Source: Lewinellaceae bacterium (GTDB lineage: Bacteria; Bacteroidota; Bacteroidia; Chitinophagales; Saprospiraceae). From it: a stretch of DNA of 64,000 nucleotides. The stretch is taken from assembly GCA_016716135.1 (NCBI GenBank), contig JADJWX010000013.1, positions 186,001 to 250,000 of the forward strand, read 5' to 3'. Below are positions 44,823 to 54,043 of this stretch, piece after piece. A program made the translations under genes and the position numbers. The notes under the pieces were generated by a model. The model searched no databases. It had not been told where the DNA came from and worked only from the letters and a program-made list of their open reading frames with translations. Each line of letters begins with the position of its first letter. Positions within the stretch are counted from its first letter, which is position 1.

Positions 44823-45194
44823 ATGAAATCCTGGACTACATGGTTTGAAATCCCGGCAACCGACCTCCACCGCGCGAAAAAGTTCTACGACACCATTTTT
44901 GAAATGGAGATTGAACTCGTGGATTTTGGCCCGCTTAAAATGGGCATTTTCCCGCACAAAGACGTGGGCGCCGCCATTTGTCAGAATGATGCGGGGGGCT
45001 ATCAACCCAGCGAAACCCACGGCCCACTGGTTTATTTGAACGCCAACCCCGATCTTCAACAGGTGCTCAACCGCGTGGAAGCTGCCGGCGGGCGGATCAT
45101 CCGGCCCAAATCACCAATTTCGGACGAGTTTGGTTTCATGGCCCTGATCGTCGACACGGAGGGGAACCGCCTTGGGCTGCATTCGGATAACTAA
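44823..45194 (+). CDS. VOC-family (glyoxalase/bleomycin-resistance-like) protein
   Basis: 123 residues from the ATG at 44823, with an alternative start at 44799. It has the glyoxalase beta-alpha-beta-beta-beta fold: TWFEIPATDLHRAKKFYDTI, FEMEIELVDFGPLKMGIF and the second half GPLVYLNANPDLQQVL with DTEGNRLGLHSD. One metal-ligand-type Glu (EGN) is present, but the full set of ligands is not clear. Members act on small molecules or bind metal; function unknown. It is the first of four genes in the same direction with short gaps (6, 50 and 114 bases). Confidence 0.82.
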   Translation: MKSWTTWFEIPATDLHRAKKFYDTIFEMEIELVDFGPLKMGIFPHKDVGAAICQNDAGGYQPSETHGPLVYLNANPDLQQVLNRVEAAGGRIIRPKSPISDEFGFMALIVDTEGNRLGLHSDN

Positions 45195-45200
45195 GTTTAC

Positions 45201-45650
45201 ATGGGTAAACCGTCAATTTTCAATTCAACCGATTATACTGCGATCTGCCGGCGAATTGATGCGCTCCGGCACGACTCCGGGCGCCTGTGGGGCACTATGA
45301 CGCCAGACCAAATGCTGGCCCACTGCTGCATGCCGCTGGAGCAGGGCCTGGGAAAAATTGAACTGCCTCCGGAGGGGAATCTGCTGACGCGTTGGCTGAT
45401 CAAACAGTTTGTGCTGCGCGCTGACCGTTTCCGGCCCAACCTGCCGACGGCCAAAGCCTTTGTGATCTGCGAAACCGCAGGTTTCGAAGCCGAAAAAGCG
45501 CGCCTGCTGGCGAATATTTCCGAAACACACCAACGCGGCCCGGCAGGTCCCTGGGCGCCGCACAACTTGTTCGGGGCGGTAAAGCCGGTGCAATGGGGCC
45601 GGCTGTGTTACGTCCATTTGGACCACCATTTGCGGCAATTTGGTGTGTAA
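45201..45650 (+). CDS. DUF1569 / DinB-like protein
   Basis: 149 residues, only 6 bases after the VOC gene. It begins with a helix pair and WGTMTPDQMLAHCCMPLEQG, the His-containing first helix typical of DinB-fold DUF1569 proteins. A second His pair comes at the end (LDHHLRQFG), consistent with the three-His metal site of that fold. Its biochemical function is unknown in all relatives. It is probably co-transcribed with its neighbours. Confidence 0.8.
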   Translation: MGKPSIFNSTDYTAICRRIDALRHDSGRLWGTMTPDQMLAHCCMPLEQGLGKIELPPEGNLLTRWLIKQFVLRADRFRPNLPTAKAFVICETAGFEAEKARLLANISETHQRGPAGPWAPHNLFGAVKPVQWGRLCYVHLDHHLRQFGV

Positions 45651-45700
45651 ACCGATATTTGCAATCTTTCGAATCCGGCAATCCGTTCCAATTTCAAGAT

Positions 45701-46288
45701 ATGTCCAAGTCCGGCGAGCAATTGTTTCAGTTTTTATCCAACCAGGCTCAATTGAGCCCGGATGAAGTGCAGGCGCTGTACGGCCACTGGCAGTTTCGGC
45801 GGCAAATGCGCCGCAACGAATTCCTGTATGCGCCGGGCAAAACGGAGCAACACCTCTGGTTTGTCGCCGAGGGCGTAGTGCGCATTTATTACCCTGCCGA
45901 CGCGGAGGAACTTTGCGTGGGATTTGCCTACGAAAACAATGTGGTAAGCGCATTCCCGTCGTACCTCCGGCAGCGGCCTTCCGAGTTTTGTTTGCAGGCG
46001 TTGACACCGGCAGTGGCACTGGGCATTTCCCGCAGCGATTTTGAACAATGCCGCCGGGAAATGCCCGGTGTGGCCCGCTTCTGGGGCGATCTGCTTGGCT
46101 GGGCTACCGTCGGCCTCATCGAACGGGAAGTGGAAATAGCCACTACCACGCCCGAACAGCGCTACCGCAACCTGCTCGAACGCGCCCCCTACCTCTTCCA
46201 ACTGGTGCCGCTCAAATACATCGCCTCCTACCTGCGCATTCAGCCGGAAACACTCAGCCGGGTGAGCCGGCGGGTAGCGAAGGGCTGA
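45701..46288 (+). CDS. Crp/Fnr-family transcriptional regulator
   Basis: 195 residues from the ATG at 45701. A cyclic-nucleotide-binding-like beta-roll covers residues about 25-120 (FLYAPGKTEQHLWFVAEGVV, RIYYPADAEELCVGFAYEN). A long dimer helix follows and a short helix-turn-helix at the end (PLKYIASYLRIQPETLSRVS). The cAMP-binding RxxS pocket is not conserved, so it is more like the small, ligand-unknown Crp/Fnr proteins of Bacteroidota. The neighbouring VOC, DUF1569 and DUF4345 genes may be its targets. Confidence 0.85.
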   Translation: MSKSGEQLFQFLSNQAQLSPDEVQALYGHWQFRRQMRRNEFLYAPGKTEQHLWFVAEGVVRIYYPADAEELCVGFAYENNVVSAFPSYLRQRPSEFCLQALTPAVALGISRSDFEQCRREMPGVARFWGDLLGWATVGLIEREVEIATTTPEQRYRNLLERAPYLFQLVPLKYIASYLRIQPETLSRVSRRVAKG

Positions 46289-46402
46289 GGGGGCGCCGCG
46301 CTGGTTATTTCCGCTTACAAGAAATTGATTCGGATCAATTTTTAGCCGCCGGCCGGACCGGACTTTTGTGCTTGCATTTTTTCACAAACACGAACTTTTG
46401 TC

Positions 46403-46828
46403 ATGCAAACACAACATTGGATTACCCGCATTTTTCTCCTGCTCATCGGACTAGCCACCTTGAACATCGCCGTGCAAGCGCTCATCGACCCGCAAACGGT
46501 GATGACCATGGTGGATGTGCAGTTGGGCAACGTGACTGCCCGCAATTCCATCCGCGCTTTTTACGGTGCGGTCAACCTGTTTTTTGCCCTGTTCTGGCTG
46601 TATGCTGCCTTCCGCGCGCAACGCACGGGCCTGCTGCTGGCGGCCCTGTACACCGGCGGTTTCGTGTTCGGGCGTCTGTTGAGTATGGCGCTGGACGGTA
46701 TGCCGGGGGCTTTTGCGCTGCAATGGCTGGTGGTGGAGGGAGTTTGTGCGGTGGTGGCGGTTGGCTTGCTGGTTTGGGGAAAAACGGCGGCCGGGCAACA
46801 AACGGTTGTGGTTTCCAAACCTGCTTAG
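46403..46828 (+). CDS. DUF4345-family inner-membrane protein
   Basis: 141 residues with four membrane helices: TRIFLLLIGLATLNIAVQAL, FYGAVNLFFALFWLYAAF, LLLAALYTGGFVFGRLLSMA and ALQWLVVEGVCAVVAVGLLV. The pattern YGAVNLxxA followed by GxxxGRxxSM is the usual signature of DUF4345, a family of unknown function. It stands 114 bases after the Crp/Fnr gene and may belong to its operon. Confidence 0.8.
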   Translation: MQTQHWITRIFLLLIGLATLNIAVQALIDPQTVMTMVDVQLGNVTARNSIRAFYGAVNLFFALFWLYAAFRAQRTGLLLAALYTGGFVFGRLLSMALDGMPGAFALQWLVVEGVCAVVAVGLLVWGKTAAGQQTVVVSKPA

Positions 46829-46853
46829 GTTCTTGCTTAGCTTTAAAACCGAA

Positions 46854-47142
46854 TTTTCCCGCTGATTTTCGCAGAACCATGAGTCCTGCGAATCATGGTT
46901 TTAAACTTCTCGCAATCTACCATCAGTGCTTGTCCTGTCGCAGCGCAGCGGAGACATCTACAAAAGTTCAATTATTCGAACTGCCTTAAAAATACTTAGG
47001 GCACCAACATGTATTGGCAAATCCCGCGAATGCTATTCGTGTAGGTGTCTCCGCTGCGCTGCGACATGACAAGTAGGGAAATGACCTCGACATATATTTA
47101 GCCCGTGATTCGCATGAGTCCTGCGAAAATCAGCGGGAAAAT
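46854..47142. repeat. nested fold-back element with 36-bp and 30-bp arms
   Basis: TTTTCCCGCTGATTTTCGCA (46854) with GAGTCCTGCGAATCA is inversely repeated at 47106-47142 (GATTCGCATGAGTCCTGCGA). An inner pair TGTCGCAGCGCAGCGGAGAC (46936) and GTCTCCGCTGCGCTGCGACA (47047) is perfect over 20 bases. The design recalls the element copies at 11286 and 44516, but the sequence differs. No gene lies in 46829-47265. Confidence 0.88.
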
Positions 47143-47265
47143 ACGCGAAACACGTACCCCGCTTGGCGCATGTCCTGGTGTTCAGAATTCAGGCCTGTTG
47201 TCTAACTTCGCCCCCGCAAAAAGTAAATCGAAACGCTGGAACCTCGTTCCCAAACACCAATACCC

Positions 47266-49809
47266 ATGAAGCAACTGCTGCCCCTATTTTGTCTTTTTCT
47301 CTCCCAATTTTCACTTTCCGCCCAGGTCGATTACCTCAAATCTTACGGCCTCCCCAATCGCAATGAACACCTCATCGCCATCCACCCCGCCGCCGAGCCG
47401 GGGCAGTTTTGGGCCGCAGGCCTGACCGGTTCGCTCGGGCAGGACGATTTCCTCCTCCTCAAACTCGACTCTGCCGGGCAGGTGCTTTGGGCCGACACCC
47501 TCGGCTCGCTCAAGCACAACGAAAACATTTTCGCCTTCGACCGCGACCCCGTCACCGGGACCATGTGGATAGCCGGCAACCGCACCCTTTTTGGCGACCG
47601 CCTTCAGGAACCGGTACTCATCCGGCTGGACGGCAACGGTGCCGTCACTGCCCAAATTTTTGAAGCAAACAGCTACAATTCCGACTACGGCATGTATTCC
47701 GTAAAAGCCCTGTCCGACGGCGGCGCTCTGGCCTACCAGACCGACCCCGGCACCAAGACGCCCACGCTCCGGCGCTACGATGCGGCAGGTAAAAAAGTAT
47801 GGGCAGAGCAATTTATCGATGCCAATGCCGGCCGGCCCTACCAGTCCTTTGCGGAGCTGCCCGACGGCCGTTTTTTTACCATCCGCCCGTATGGCAGTTT
47901 CTCCGGCAACAACTACCGGGCGGAAGTGAGCCTGCGCTCCGCATCCAACAGCCTCATCTGGAAAACCGACATCCAAAGCCCCACCGGCGCCGGGAAAACC
48001 CGCGCAGGCAGCATCCTGTACGACCCCACCGACAGCACCCTCATCGTGTTCCATTGGGAAAATCAGAACAAGCGGTTTTTGACAAAAATCGGGACAGACA
48101 TGCAGCTGCGCTGGCAGGTAGAGACCCAGCCCTTGCAGTCCAGCCTGTATCAACTTCCCTGGCTTTTCACCGGCCCCGGCGGGGTTATCGGGATGCTGTA
48201 CGACCAGGGCATCGAGTTGCGCAATCCCGAAACCGGGGCGCTCATCCAGGCCAGCGACCTCTCCGGCGGCAGTCCGGATTGGGGCAAAGCACTGCGGGGA
48301 GCGGCATTTTCGCCCTTCGGAAACATAGCAGTAGTGGGGAAAACGACGGCCACTGCCAGTTCGGACGGCTACTACGGCCTGCTCCAAGGCGCCGATTTTA
48401 CCGTGCAGGAAGAAGCCGCCATTGGCACGGACGGCCTGCGGGATGACGATGTCAGTCCCATAATTGCGGCAACCGGCGGCCATATTTTCCTGATGAGCAC
48501 TGCTGATTTTGGCCCGGCAAAGGGCTGGGAAATTGTACTCCGCAAAATCGAGCCGGCGAGCGGCGAAGAAGTTTGGGTCAAAAACTACGGTTCGCCAGGT
48601 ACCGAAAGAAACCAGGATATCCTGGTGTTGGCCGACGGCAACCTGCTGCTCATGGCCGGACAGGACAAACCCGGAGACACCACACGTATGCTTTTTTTAA
48701 AAATAAATCCCGGCAACGGGGATGTCATCTGGGAAAGCCTCCAGCCAAACTGGGGCGCGCAATACACCATCCGGGGGGCGGCCACACCCGACGGCGGCGC
48801 TGTCGTCGTTTTTCAGGGCAGTATCCCGCACCCCGCTGTGCCGGGCGGAGTCGCGTCCTGGCAATTGCAGGGGCTGCGCCTTTCGCCGGCGGGGCAGGTA
48901 GTCTGGCGGAAATGGTTCGAACCGACCTGGTCGCCCGGCCTGGACCCGGGGAATTCGTACATCGAGCGGGTGGTGGCCTTGCAGGACGGTTCCATGCTCG
49001 CCATAGGCCTGGAGGACGAATATGCCGGCCTCGTGCTGCGCATCGATGCCGAAAACGGCGACATTACGCTTGCCCTTACCCTCGATCCCGTGACCAGCAG
49101 CAACGACCGCCGGTTTACCAGCGCCGCCGAAGCGCCGAACGGCGACCTGCTGTTGTTGAACCGGAACCACCTAATGGCCGATTCCTTGTGGCTATACCGG
49201 CTCTCGCCCGATGGGAATACCCTCCTGCGCAAAGGCTTCAAGTTTGGCAATTTTCACCGGGAATCGTCGCTCCACCGGGCGCCCGATGGCGGGCTGTTGC
49301 TCGTGCTTTCGTTTTCCAATGCCAACTGGCTCGTGCCCGGCGGCCTGCGGGTGCTGCGTATGACCGACGACTTCGACGTGCTTTCAGAAATCATCCTGTA
49401 CGACGACGAATTGAGGCCCAACGATGCCACCATGCTGCCGGATGGCGCGCTGGCTCTGACGGGCTTCTTCCGCCCCACGAACAGCGATGATATGTTTTTG
49501 ATGAAAACGCTGCCCGTGCCTGCGGTAGCCACCCATGAACCTTGGGAAAACAGCAGCCTTCAGGTTTTCCCCAACCCCGTGGCCACCGGGCAGGCGCTTC
49601 AGATTTTTCTTGAAAACGACTTCCGGGGTAAGGTGCAAATCGAGTTCCTCGACCTGGACGGGCGGGTGCTGCAATCTTTTTTTGAAGAAAAAACCGGGCA
49701 AGGGCTACAGGTCAGCAAGGGGCTGGGCGCCACGGTTGCCGGCAAGATGTTTTTCGTCCGGTTGTCGGGTGCGGGAAAGTCGGCAGCGAGGCTGGTGTTA
49801 AAGCTCTAG
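47266..49809 (+). CDS. T9SS-exported beta-propeller-like surface protein
   Basis: 847 residues. A signal peptide (LLPLFCLFLSQFSLSAQ) is followed by many PQQ/SBBP-like propeller blades, with phrases such as FLLLKLDSAGQVLWADTLGS, EPVLIRLDGNGAVTAQIFEA, EIVLRKIEPASGEEVWVKNY and SLWLYRLSPDGNTLLRKGF, recurring about every 45-50 residues. The last 75 residues (LQVFPNPVATGQALQIFLE ... ARLVLKL) are a T9SS sorting domain. Location is the cell surface or the medium. No catalytic residues stand out. A TAACTTCG box at 47213 resembles a -7 element with one mismatch. Confidence 0.85.
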   Translation: MKQLLPLFCLFLSQFSLSAQVDYLKSYGLPNRNEHLIAIHPAAEPGQFWAAGLTGSLGQDDFLLLKLDSAGQVLWADTLGSLKHNENIFAFDRDPVTGTMWIAGNRTLFGDRLQEPVLIRLDGNGAVTAQIFEANSYNSDYGMYSVKALSDGGALAYQTDPGTKTPTLRRYDAAGKKVWAEQFIDANAGRPYQSFAELPDGRFFTIRPYGSFSGNNYRAEVSLRSASNSLIWKTDIQSPTGAGKTRAGSILYDPTDSTLIVFHWENQNKRFLTKIGTDMQLRWQVETQPLQSSLYQLPWLFTGPGGVIGMLYDQGIELRNPETGALIQASDLSGGSPDWGKALRGAAFSPFGNIAVVGKTTATASSDGYYGLLQGADFTVQEEAAIGTDGLRDDDVSPIIAATGGHIFLMSTADFGPAKGWEIVLRKIEPASGEEVWVKNYGSPGTERNQDILVLADGNLLLMAGQDKPGDTTRMLFLKINPGNGDVIWESLQPNWGAQYTIRGAATPDGGAVVVFQGSIPHPAVPGGVASWQLQGLRLSPAGQVVWRKWFEPTWSPGLDPGNSYIERVVALQDGSMLAIGLEDEYAGLVLRIDAENGDITLALTLDPVTSSNDRRFTSAAEAPNGDLLLLNRNHLMADSLWLYRLSPDGNTLLRKGFKFGNFHRESSLHRAPDGGLLLVLSFSNANWLVPGGLRVLRMTDDFDVLSEIILYDDELRPNDATMLPDGALALTGFFRPTNSDDMFLMKTLPVPAVATHEPWENSSLQVFPNPVATGQALQIFLENDFRGKVQIEFLDLDGRVLQSFFEEKTGQGLQVSKGLGATVAGKMFFVRLSGAGKSAARLVLKL

Positions 49810-49974
49810 GGCGGCTTTTTTATCCATTCAAACAATGCATCATTAAAGCCCTGCAACGTGCATCAAAATCGGCTACCATGCCACTAATAGAAATCTTTTT
49901 GAGGTGTTTTTGCTTCTGAAATACAGCGTTCAAAAGCATGAATTAAACATAATTTGTTTTAGCAGGATTTTACC

Positions 49975-50628
49975 TCACCGGATCAAATACGTTTGATTAT
50001 CCAACGTCCGAGGTGCCTTATCGCCTGGGCAACGTGCTTTTATCTCTTCGAAGATGTACATGTCGCCGGGCTCTGCGTCATCGATGAGGCTTTGGGTGCC
50101 TAGTTCATAACGCGCCCCGGCATTAATCACCTCGGCAATAACCTGATTGTTCCGGATTTGAAGAACCTTATAACCGGATATGGAGCAGTTACTACAAATA
50201 TCAAAGCCTTCCACCGCAGCTGCCATACCTCTTTGCGCCTTAAATACACTGTGACCGATTGTTCCGGATATGTATTGAGCGCCCAGGCGTGGTACCGGAT
50301 CCGGAATACGTCTGACCTGGTAATTGAACGTAACCGGTTGAAGTTTTCCTCCAGAAACGGTTATTGTGCCATTGCCTGGTGTGCTTCCACGAACCACATA
50401 CAACAAACCATTTTGATGTTCCACACTCAGGTTATCGCTGGTTTCCAGGCGAACATCCGCTTCGGGCACACCGCGCACCAAAATGGAAACGGGGTTGTCG
50501 AGACCAATGTAAAATACATTCATTTTTTCCAGGCTTATAATACAGGCTGGCTCTTCAGGATGAAAAGCAAATGCAAGCGTGGCGGCTACGGCCCAGAGTG
50601 CTAGCAAGGAGGAAAGGATTGTACGCAT
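49975..50628 (-). CDS. exported GldM C-terminal-domain-like protein
   Basis: 217 residues from the ATG at 50628; the longer frame to 50790 is antisense to the parE leader. A signal peptide (ILSSLLALWAVAATLAFAF) precedes SLEKMNVFYIGLDNPVSILV, then GVPEADVRLETSDN, VSGGKLQPVTFNYQVRRIPD and PVPRLG. These match the way GldM C-terminal periplasmic domains read (KMNVxYxGVxNP, FRVRRIPDPVAxxGG). GldM is part of the T9SS motor with GldL, but the membrane helix and coiled coil of GldM are absent. It could be a partner or decoy for the secretion machine, or a paralogue used elsewhere. It is alone on the minus strand, divergent from parE. Confidence 0.75.
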   Translation of the reverse strand: MRTILSSLLALWAVAATLAFAFHPEEPACIISLEKMNVFYIGLDNPVSILVRGVPEADVRLETSDNLSVEHQNGLLYVVRGSTPGNGTITVSGGKLQPVTFNYQVRRIPDPVPRLGAQYISGTIGHSVFKAQRGMAAAVEGFDICSNCSISGYKVLQIRNNQVIAEVINAGARYELGTQSLIDDAEPGDMYIFEEIKARCPGDKAPRTLDNQTYLIR

Positions 50629-50802
50629 GGGTGAGTTGAAGTTGGCTTGTGAAACCGGGAGGTTGGTACTTAAAACGTTAGGAGTAGTTGCTTTATTTAT
50701 TTTTCTTGTCCGGGTTCTTAAAGCCATCTCAGGTATATTAAAACACAATTTGTTTTTTTTAAACAAAAAATGTTTTAAATTTGCTCCCAAGGCACAATCC
50801 CT

Positions 50803-50833
50803 TTTGTCAAACCGTCAAAACTGCATTACTTTG
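50803..50833 (+). promoter_or_regulatory. candidate promoter of the topoisomerase gene
   Basis: TTTG (50803-50806), a 20-base spacer and TACTTTG (50827-50833) resemble TTTG-N-TAnnTTTG with one base missing in the -7 box. It lies about 95 bases before the ATG at 50927. Confidence 0.45.
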
Positions 50834-50926
50834 GGCGCAAATCACAAGACATCAAAAACGGCAAAGGCCGGCAAAACCCTGGCCGAAACAAATAACAAAA
50901 AACGAGCGACGAAGCGCGAACAAGCC

Positions 50927-52837
50927 ATGCAGGAAATCCGCTATACCGAAGACGAAATTAAATCACTCGACTGGCGCGAGCACATCCGCCTGCGCCCGGG
51001 CATGTACATCGGCAAACTTGGCGACGGCAGCAGCCCCGAAGACGGCATCTACGTGTTGCTGAAGGAGGTGCTCGACAATTCCATCGACGAGTACGCCATG
51101 GGCTTCGGCAAACAAATCGACGTGACGATCGACGAACACGGCGTCACCGTGCGCGACTATGGCCGCGGCATTCCGCTGGGCAAGGTGGTCGACGTGGTGA
51201 GCAAGATCAACACCGGCGCCAAATATGATTCCAAGGCGTTTAAAAAATCGGTGGGTCTCAATGGCGTGGGCACCAAGGCGGTGAACGCCCTTTCGGAATA
51301 TTTCAAGGTGACCGCCGTACGCGACGGGAAGGCCAAGTGGGCGGAATTCCAGTTTGGTAACTTGAAAAAAGAGAGTAAAAACGAATCGACCAAAGAGGAA
51401 AACGGTACGCTCATCCAGTTCAAGCCCGACAACGGCATGTTCCGCAATTTTCGTTGGGTAAACGATTACGTCGAGCAGCAACTCTGGAACTACGCCTACC
51501 TCAACGCCGGCCTGCGGATCAATTTTAACGGTAAAACATTTTACTCCAAAAACGGCCTGCATGACCTGCTGAGCAAAAAAACCAATACCGAACACATCCG
51601 TTACCCGATTATTCACCTCGTTGGGGAAGACGTAGAAATCGCTTTGACCCACGGCGAACATTACGGTGAGCAGTACTACTCTTTCGTCAACGGCCAAAAC
51701 ACCACCCAGGGCGGTACGCACCTGAATGCTTTCCGGGAGGCGCTGGTCAAAACCGTGCGCGACCACTTTAAGAAAAATTTCGACGCCAAGGATATCCGCG
51801 AGAGCGTGATCGCCGCAGTGAGCGTGCGGGTGGAAGAGCCGGTGTTCGAATCGCAAACCAAAACCCGCCTGGGTTCCGATAAAATTGCTCCCGACGGCCC
51901 CAACATCCGCACCTGGATGAGCGATTTTCTGACCAAATCGCTCGACAATTTTTTACACGAAAATACCGAAGTGGCCGGCCAGATGCTCAAACGCATCCAA
52001 CAGTCGGAACGCGAGCGCAAGGAAATCGCCGGCGTGAAAAAACTGGCCAATCAACGCGCCAAGGCAGCCAATATTCACAACAAAAAACTGCGCGACTGCC
52101 GCTACCACTTCAACGAAAAAGGTCCGGAAGACGCCCGGGAAAACAGCACGATCTTTATCACGGAGGGTGACTCCGCCAGCGGCTCGCTGACCAAATCGCG
52201 CGATGTGAACACCCAGGCCGTGTTCAGCCTGCGCGGCAAACCGCTCAACTGTTACGGCCTCACCAAAAAAATTGTGTACCAGAACGAGGAGTTCAACCTC
52301 CTCCAGCACGCACTCAACATCGAGGATTCCCTCGACGACCTGCGCTACAACCGCGTGGTGATCGCCACCGATGCCGATGTCGACGGCATGCACATCCGGC
52401 TGCTGCTGCTGACGTTTTTCCTCCAGTTTTTCCCCGATCTGGTACGCAACCATCACCTGTACATTCTGGATACCCCACTGTTTCGCGTACGCGACAAACG
52501 GCAAACATTTTACTGCTACTCCGAGGCGGAAAAACAGGAAGCGATCCAGAAATTGCGCGGCAAGCCGGAAATCACCCGGTTTAAAGGGTTAGGTGAAATC
52601 TCGCCGAACGAATTCGCCGGTTTTATCAACGAAAACATGCGTCTGGAACCGGTGATCCTTCCGGAAGAAACCAACATCGACCATGTGCTCAGCTATTACA
52701 TGGGCAAGAACACACCGGAACGCCAGGAATTTATCATCGACAATTTGCGGGTGGAAATGGATGTGGTAACCCCGGAACTTCGGCCCGGGAAAAACGAAGA
52801 AAATGAAGATGCCGCTGTTGAACTCGAAGAAGTTTAG
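50927..52837 (+). CDS. parE: DNA topoisomerase IV subunit B (GyrB/ParE family)
   Basis: 636 residues from the ATG at 50927; the open frame upstream to 50579 runs through the divergent promoter region and is not coding. The GHKL ATPase has EVLDNSIDEYAMG (Mg-binding Asn), YGRGIPLG and GLNGVGTKAVNALSE. The transducer domain follows. TOPRIM is FITEGDSASGSLTKSRD with DADVDGMHIRLLLL. The end (RFKGLGEISPNEFAGFINE) fits the tail of ParE-type proteins. Length fits the Bacteroidota ParE. It decatenates DNA with ParC. parC is not next to it in this window: the next gene is convergent. Confidence 0.9.
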   Translation: MQEIRYTEDEIKSLDWREHIRLRPGMYIGKLGDGSSPEDGIYVLLKEVLDNSIDEYAMGFGKQIDVTIDEHGVTVRDYGRGIPLGKVVDVVSKINTGAKYDSKAFKKSVGLNGVGTKAVNALSEYFKVTAVRDGKAKWAEFQFGNLKKESKNESTKEENGTLIQFKPDNGMFRNFRWVNDYVEQQLWNYAYLNAGLRINFNGKTFYSKNGLHDLLSKKTNTEHIRYPIIHLVGEDVEIALTHGEHYGEQYYSFVNGQNTTQGGTHLNAFREALVKTVRDHFKKNFDAKDIRESVIAAVSVRVEEPVFESQTKTRLGSDKIAPDGPNIRTWMSDFLTKSLDNFLHENTEVAGQMLKRIQQSERERKEIAGVKKLANQRAKAANIHNKKLRDCRYHFNEKGPEDARENSTIFITEGDSASGSLTKSRDVNTQAVFSLRGKPLNCYGLTKKIVYQNEEFNLLQHALNIEDSLDDLRYNRVVIATDADVDGMHIRLLLLTFFLQFFPDLVRNHHLYILDTPLFRVRDKRQTFYCYSEAEKQEAIQKLRGKPEITRFKGLGEISPNEFAGFINENMRLEPVILPEETNIDHVLSYYMGKNTPERQEFIIDNLRVEMDVVTPELRPGKNEENEDAAVELEEV

Positions 52838-52869
52838 TGCAGCTTGAAAAGTGGAGCACTACACCGGGC

Positions 52870-53754
52870 TTATTCCTGCCAGAAATGTTCCAGCAATTCA
52901 AACAAAGGCTGGTGCTCCGGTACAAAATGGTGGCTGCGCAACTTGGAGACGTCCATCCAGCGCAGCTCGGCAATATCGTCATTCGGGTTGGGCTCGCCGT
53001 CGACCAGGCGGCAGGCGTACAGGTGGGTGATGATGGAGTCGAGTGAGCCGCGGTACCGCCAATCGTCGATGCGGCAAGAACCCAGATACGAGAGTTGATC
53101 CACTTCGATTTCGCCGCATTCTTCAAACAACTCCCGCAAAGCAGCCATTTCATAACTTTCGTCGGAAGGATCGGTAAAACCACCGGGCAGGCGGAGTTTG
53201 GTTTCGTTTTCTTTCCGGGCCAGCAGCAACTCCTGGTAATCGGACCGGAACACAGCAATATCCACAGTTGGATACACCGTGGGGTAGCGGTTGAAGGAGG
53301 CGTAGAGCACACCCGCCCGGAAGTCGCGCGGGCTGATGGTTTCCTCCGGGAACTCTTCTTCCGGAAAGTCGTCTATGTCGGCGTCCAGTGCCTCCGCAGT
53401 AAAGCGCCCGGAATAACAATCGACAAATTCTTCCTGGCTTCCGTAAAGCGTTACCGGCATTTCCGGGCGCAGTTCCATGATCCGGCGGTCGAGTTCCTGG
53501 CTCCAGATGCGGTCGTCGGGAAGATCGGGCATTTCGTACACAGCGATTTTTTCACCGTATTTTTCATAAAAAAGTTGAACGCGAAATTGCCAGTCGAGCG
53601 GGTTCCGGTCGCTGGGCGCCGGGTTGGAACCGAGAAAAATCAGCACCTGCCGGTGTTTTTTTTGAATTGTTCCGATCAGTTGTTCGTGTACCTGGTTCAG
53701 TTCAAATACCTGAAATCGGCCGATAAAAATTCCGGTGCCGGATGGTGTCGCCAT
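52870..53754 (-). CDS. bifunctional NMN adenylyltransferase (NadM-like) / Nudix hydrolase
   Basis: 294 residues, two domains. N-terminal: IFIGRFQVFELNQVHEQLIG, then LIFLGSNPAPSDRNPLDWQF and TISPRDFRAG, as in NadM-type nucleotidyltransferases (GRFQPxHxGH ... ISxxxxR). Here the first His of HxGH is replaced (NQVH). C-terminal: a Nudix domain with GGFTDPSDE followed by ALRELFEECGEIE, a Nudix box with one extra residue in the first loop. The layout matches NadM-Nudix fusions of Synechocystis and Francisella, which make NAD from NMN and hydrolyse ADP-ribose. Whether the altered first motif still works is open. It is convergent with parE. Confidence 0.82.
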   Translation of the reverse strand: MATPSGTGIFIGRFQVFELNQVHEQLIGTIQKKHRQVLIFLGSNPAPSDRNPLDWQFRVQLFYEKYGEKIAVYEMPDLPDDRIWSQELDRRIMELRPEMPVTLYGSQEEFVDCYSGRFTAEALDADIDDFPEEEFPEETISPRDFRAGVLYASFNRYPTVYPTVDIAVFRSDYQELLLARKENETKLRLPGGFTDPSDESYEMAALRELFEECGEIEVDQLSYLGSCRIDDWRYRGSLDSIITHLYACRLVDGEPNPNDDIAELRWMDVSKLRSHHFVPEHQPLFELLEHFWQE

Positions 53755-54043
53755 GAAGCAGTTCGTTTATCCGGCGAAAGGTAGTAAAAAGCAGTGCCTG
53801 ACAGGCCACAAAAAAAACCGCCCTTGAAACGGCTGTTTCAAGAACGATTTCCAGGCAGGGGTCACTATGGTTGTTTGTGGAGGTCGTTTGTGATAATAAA
53901 AACTGCTCGTAATCAAAAAGTTCAGTGGATGGGTTTGTAGGGTGGTGGGTACTATTTCTGACGGATTTTTACGAACCCGCGTATGTACCGGGTTTGTAAA
54001 GACAAAACAACACGAGAATGCCAAATCTGTCAAGTCCGGACCA

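Noticed and set aside
50579..50926. N-terminal extension of the ParE frame
   Set aside because: It overlaps the divergent gene's start and the promoter. ParE homology begins at MQEIRYTEDEIKSLDWREHI.
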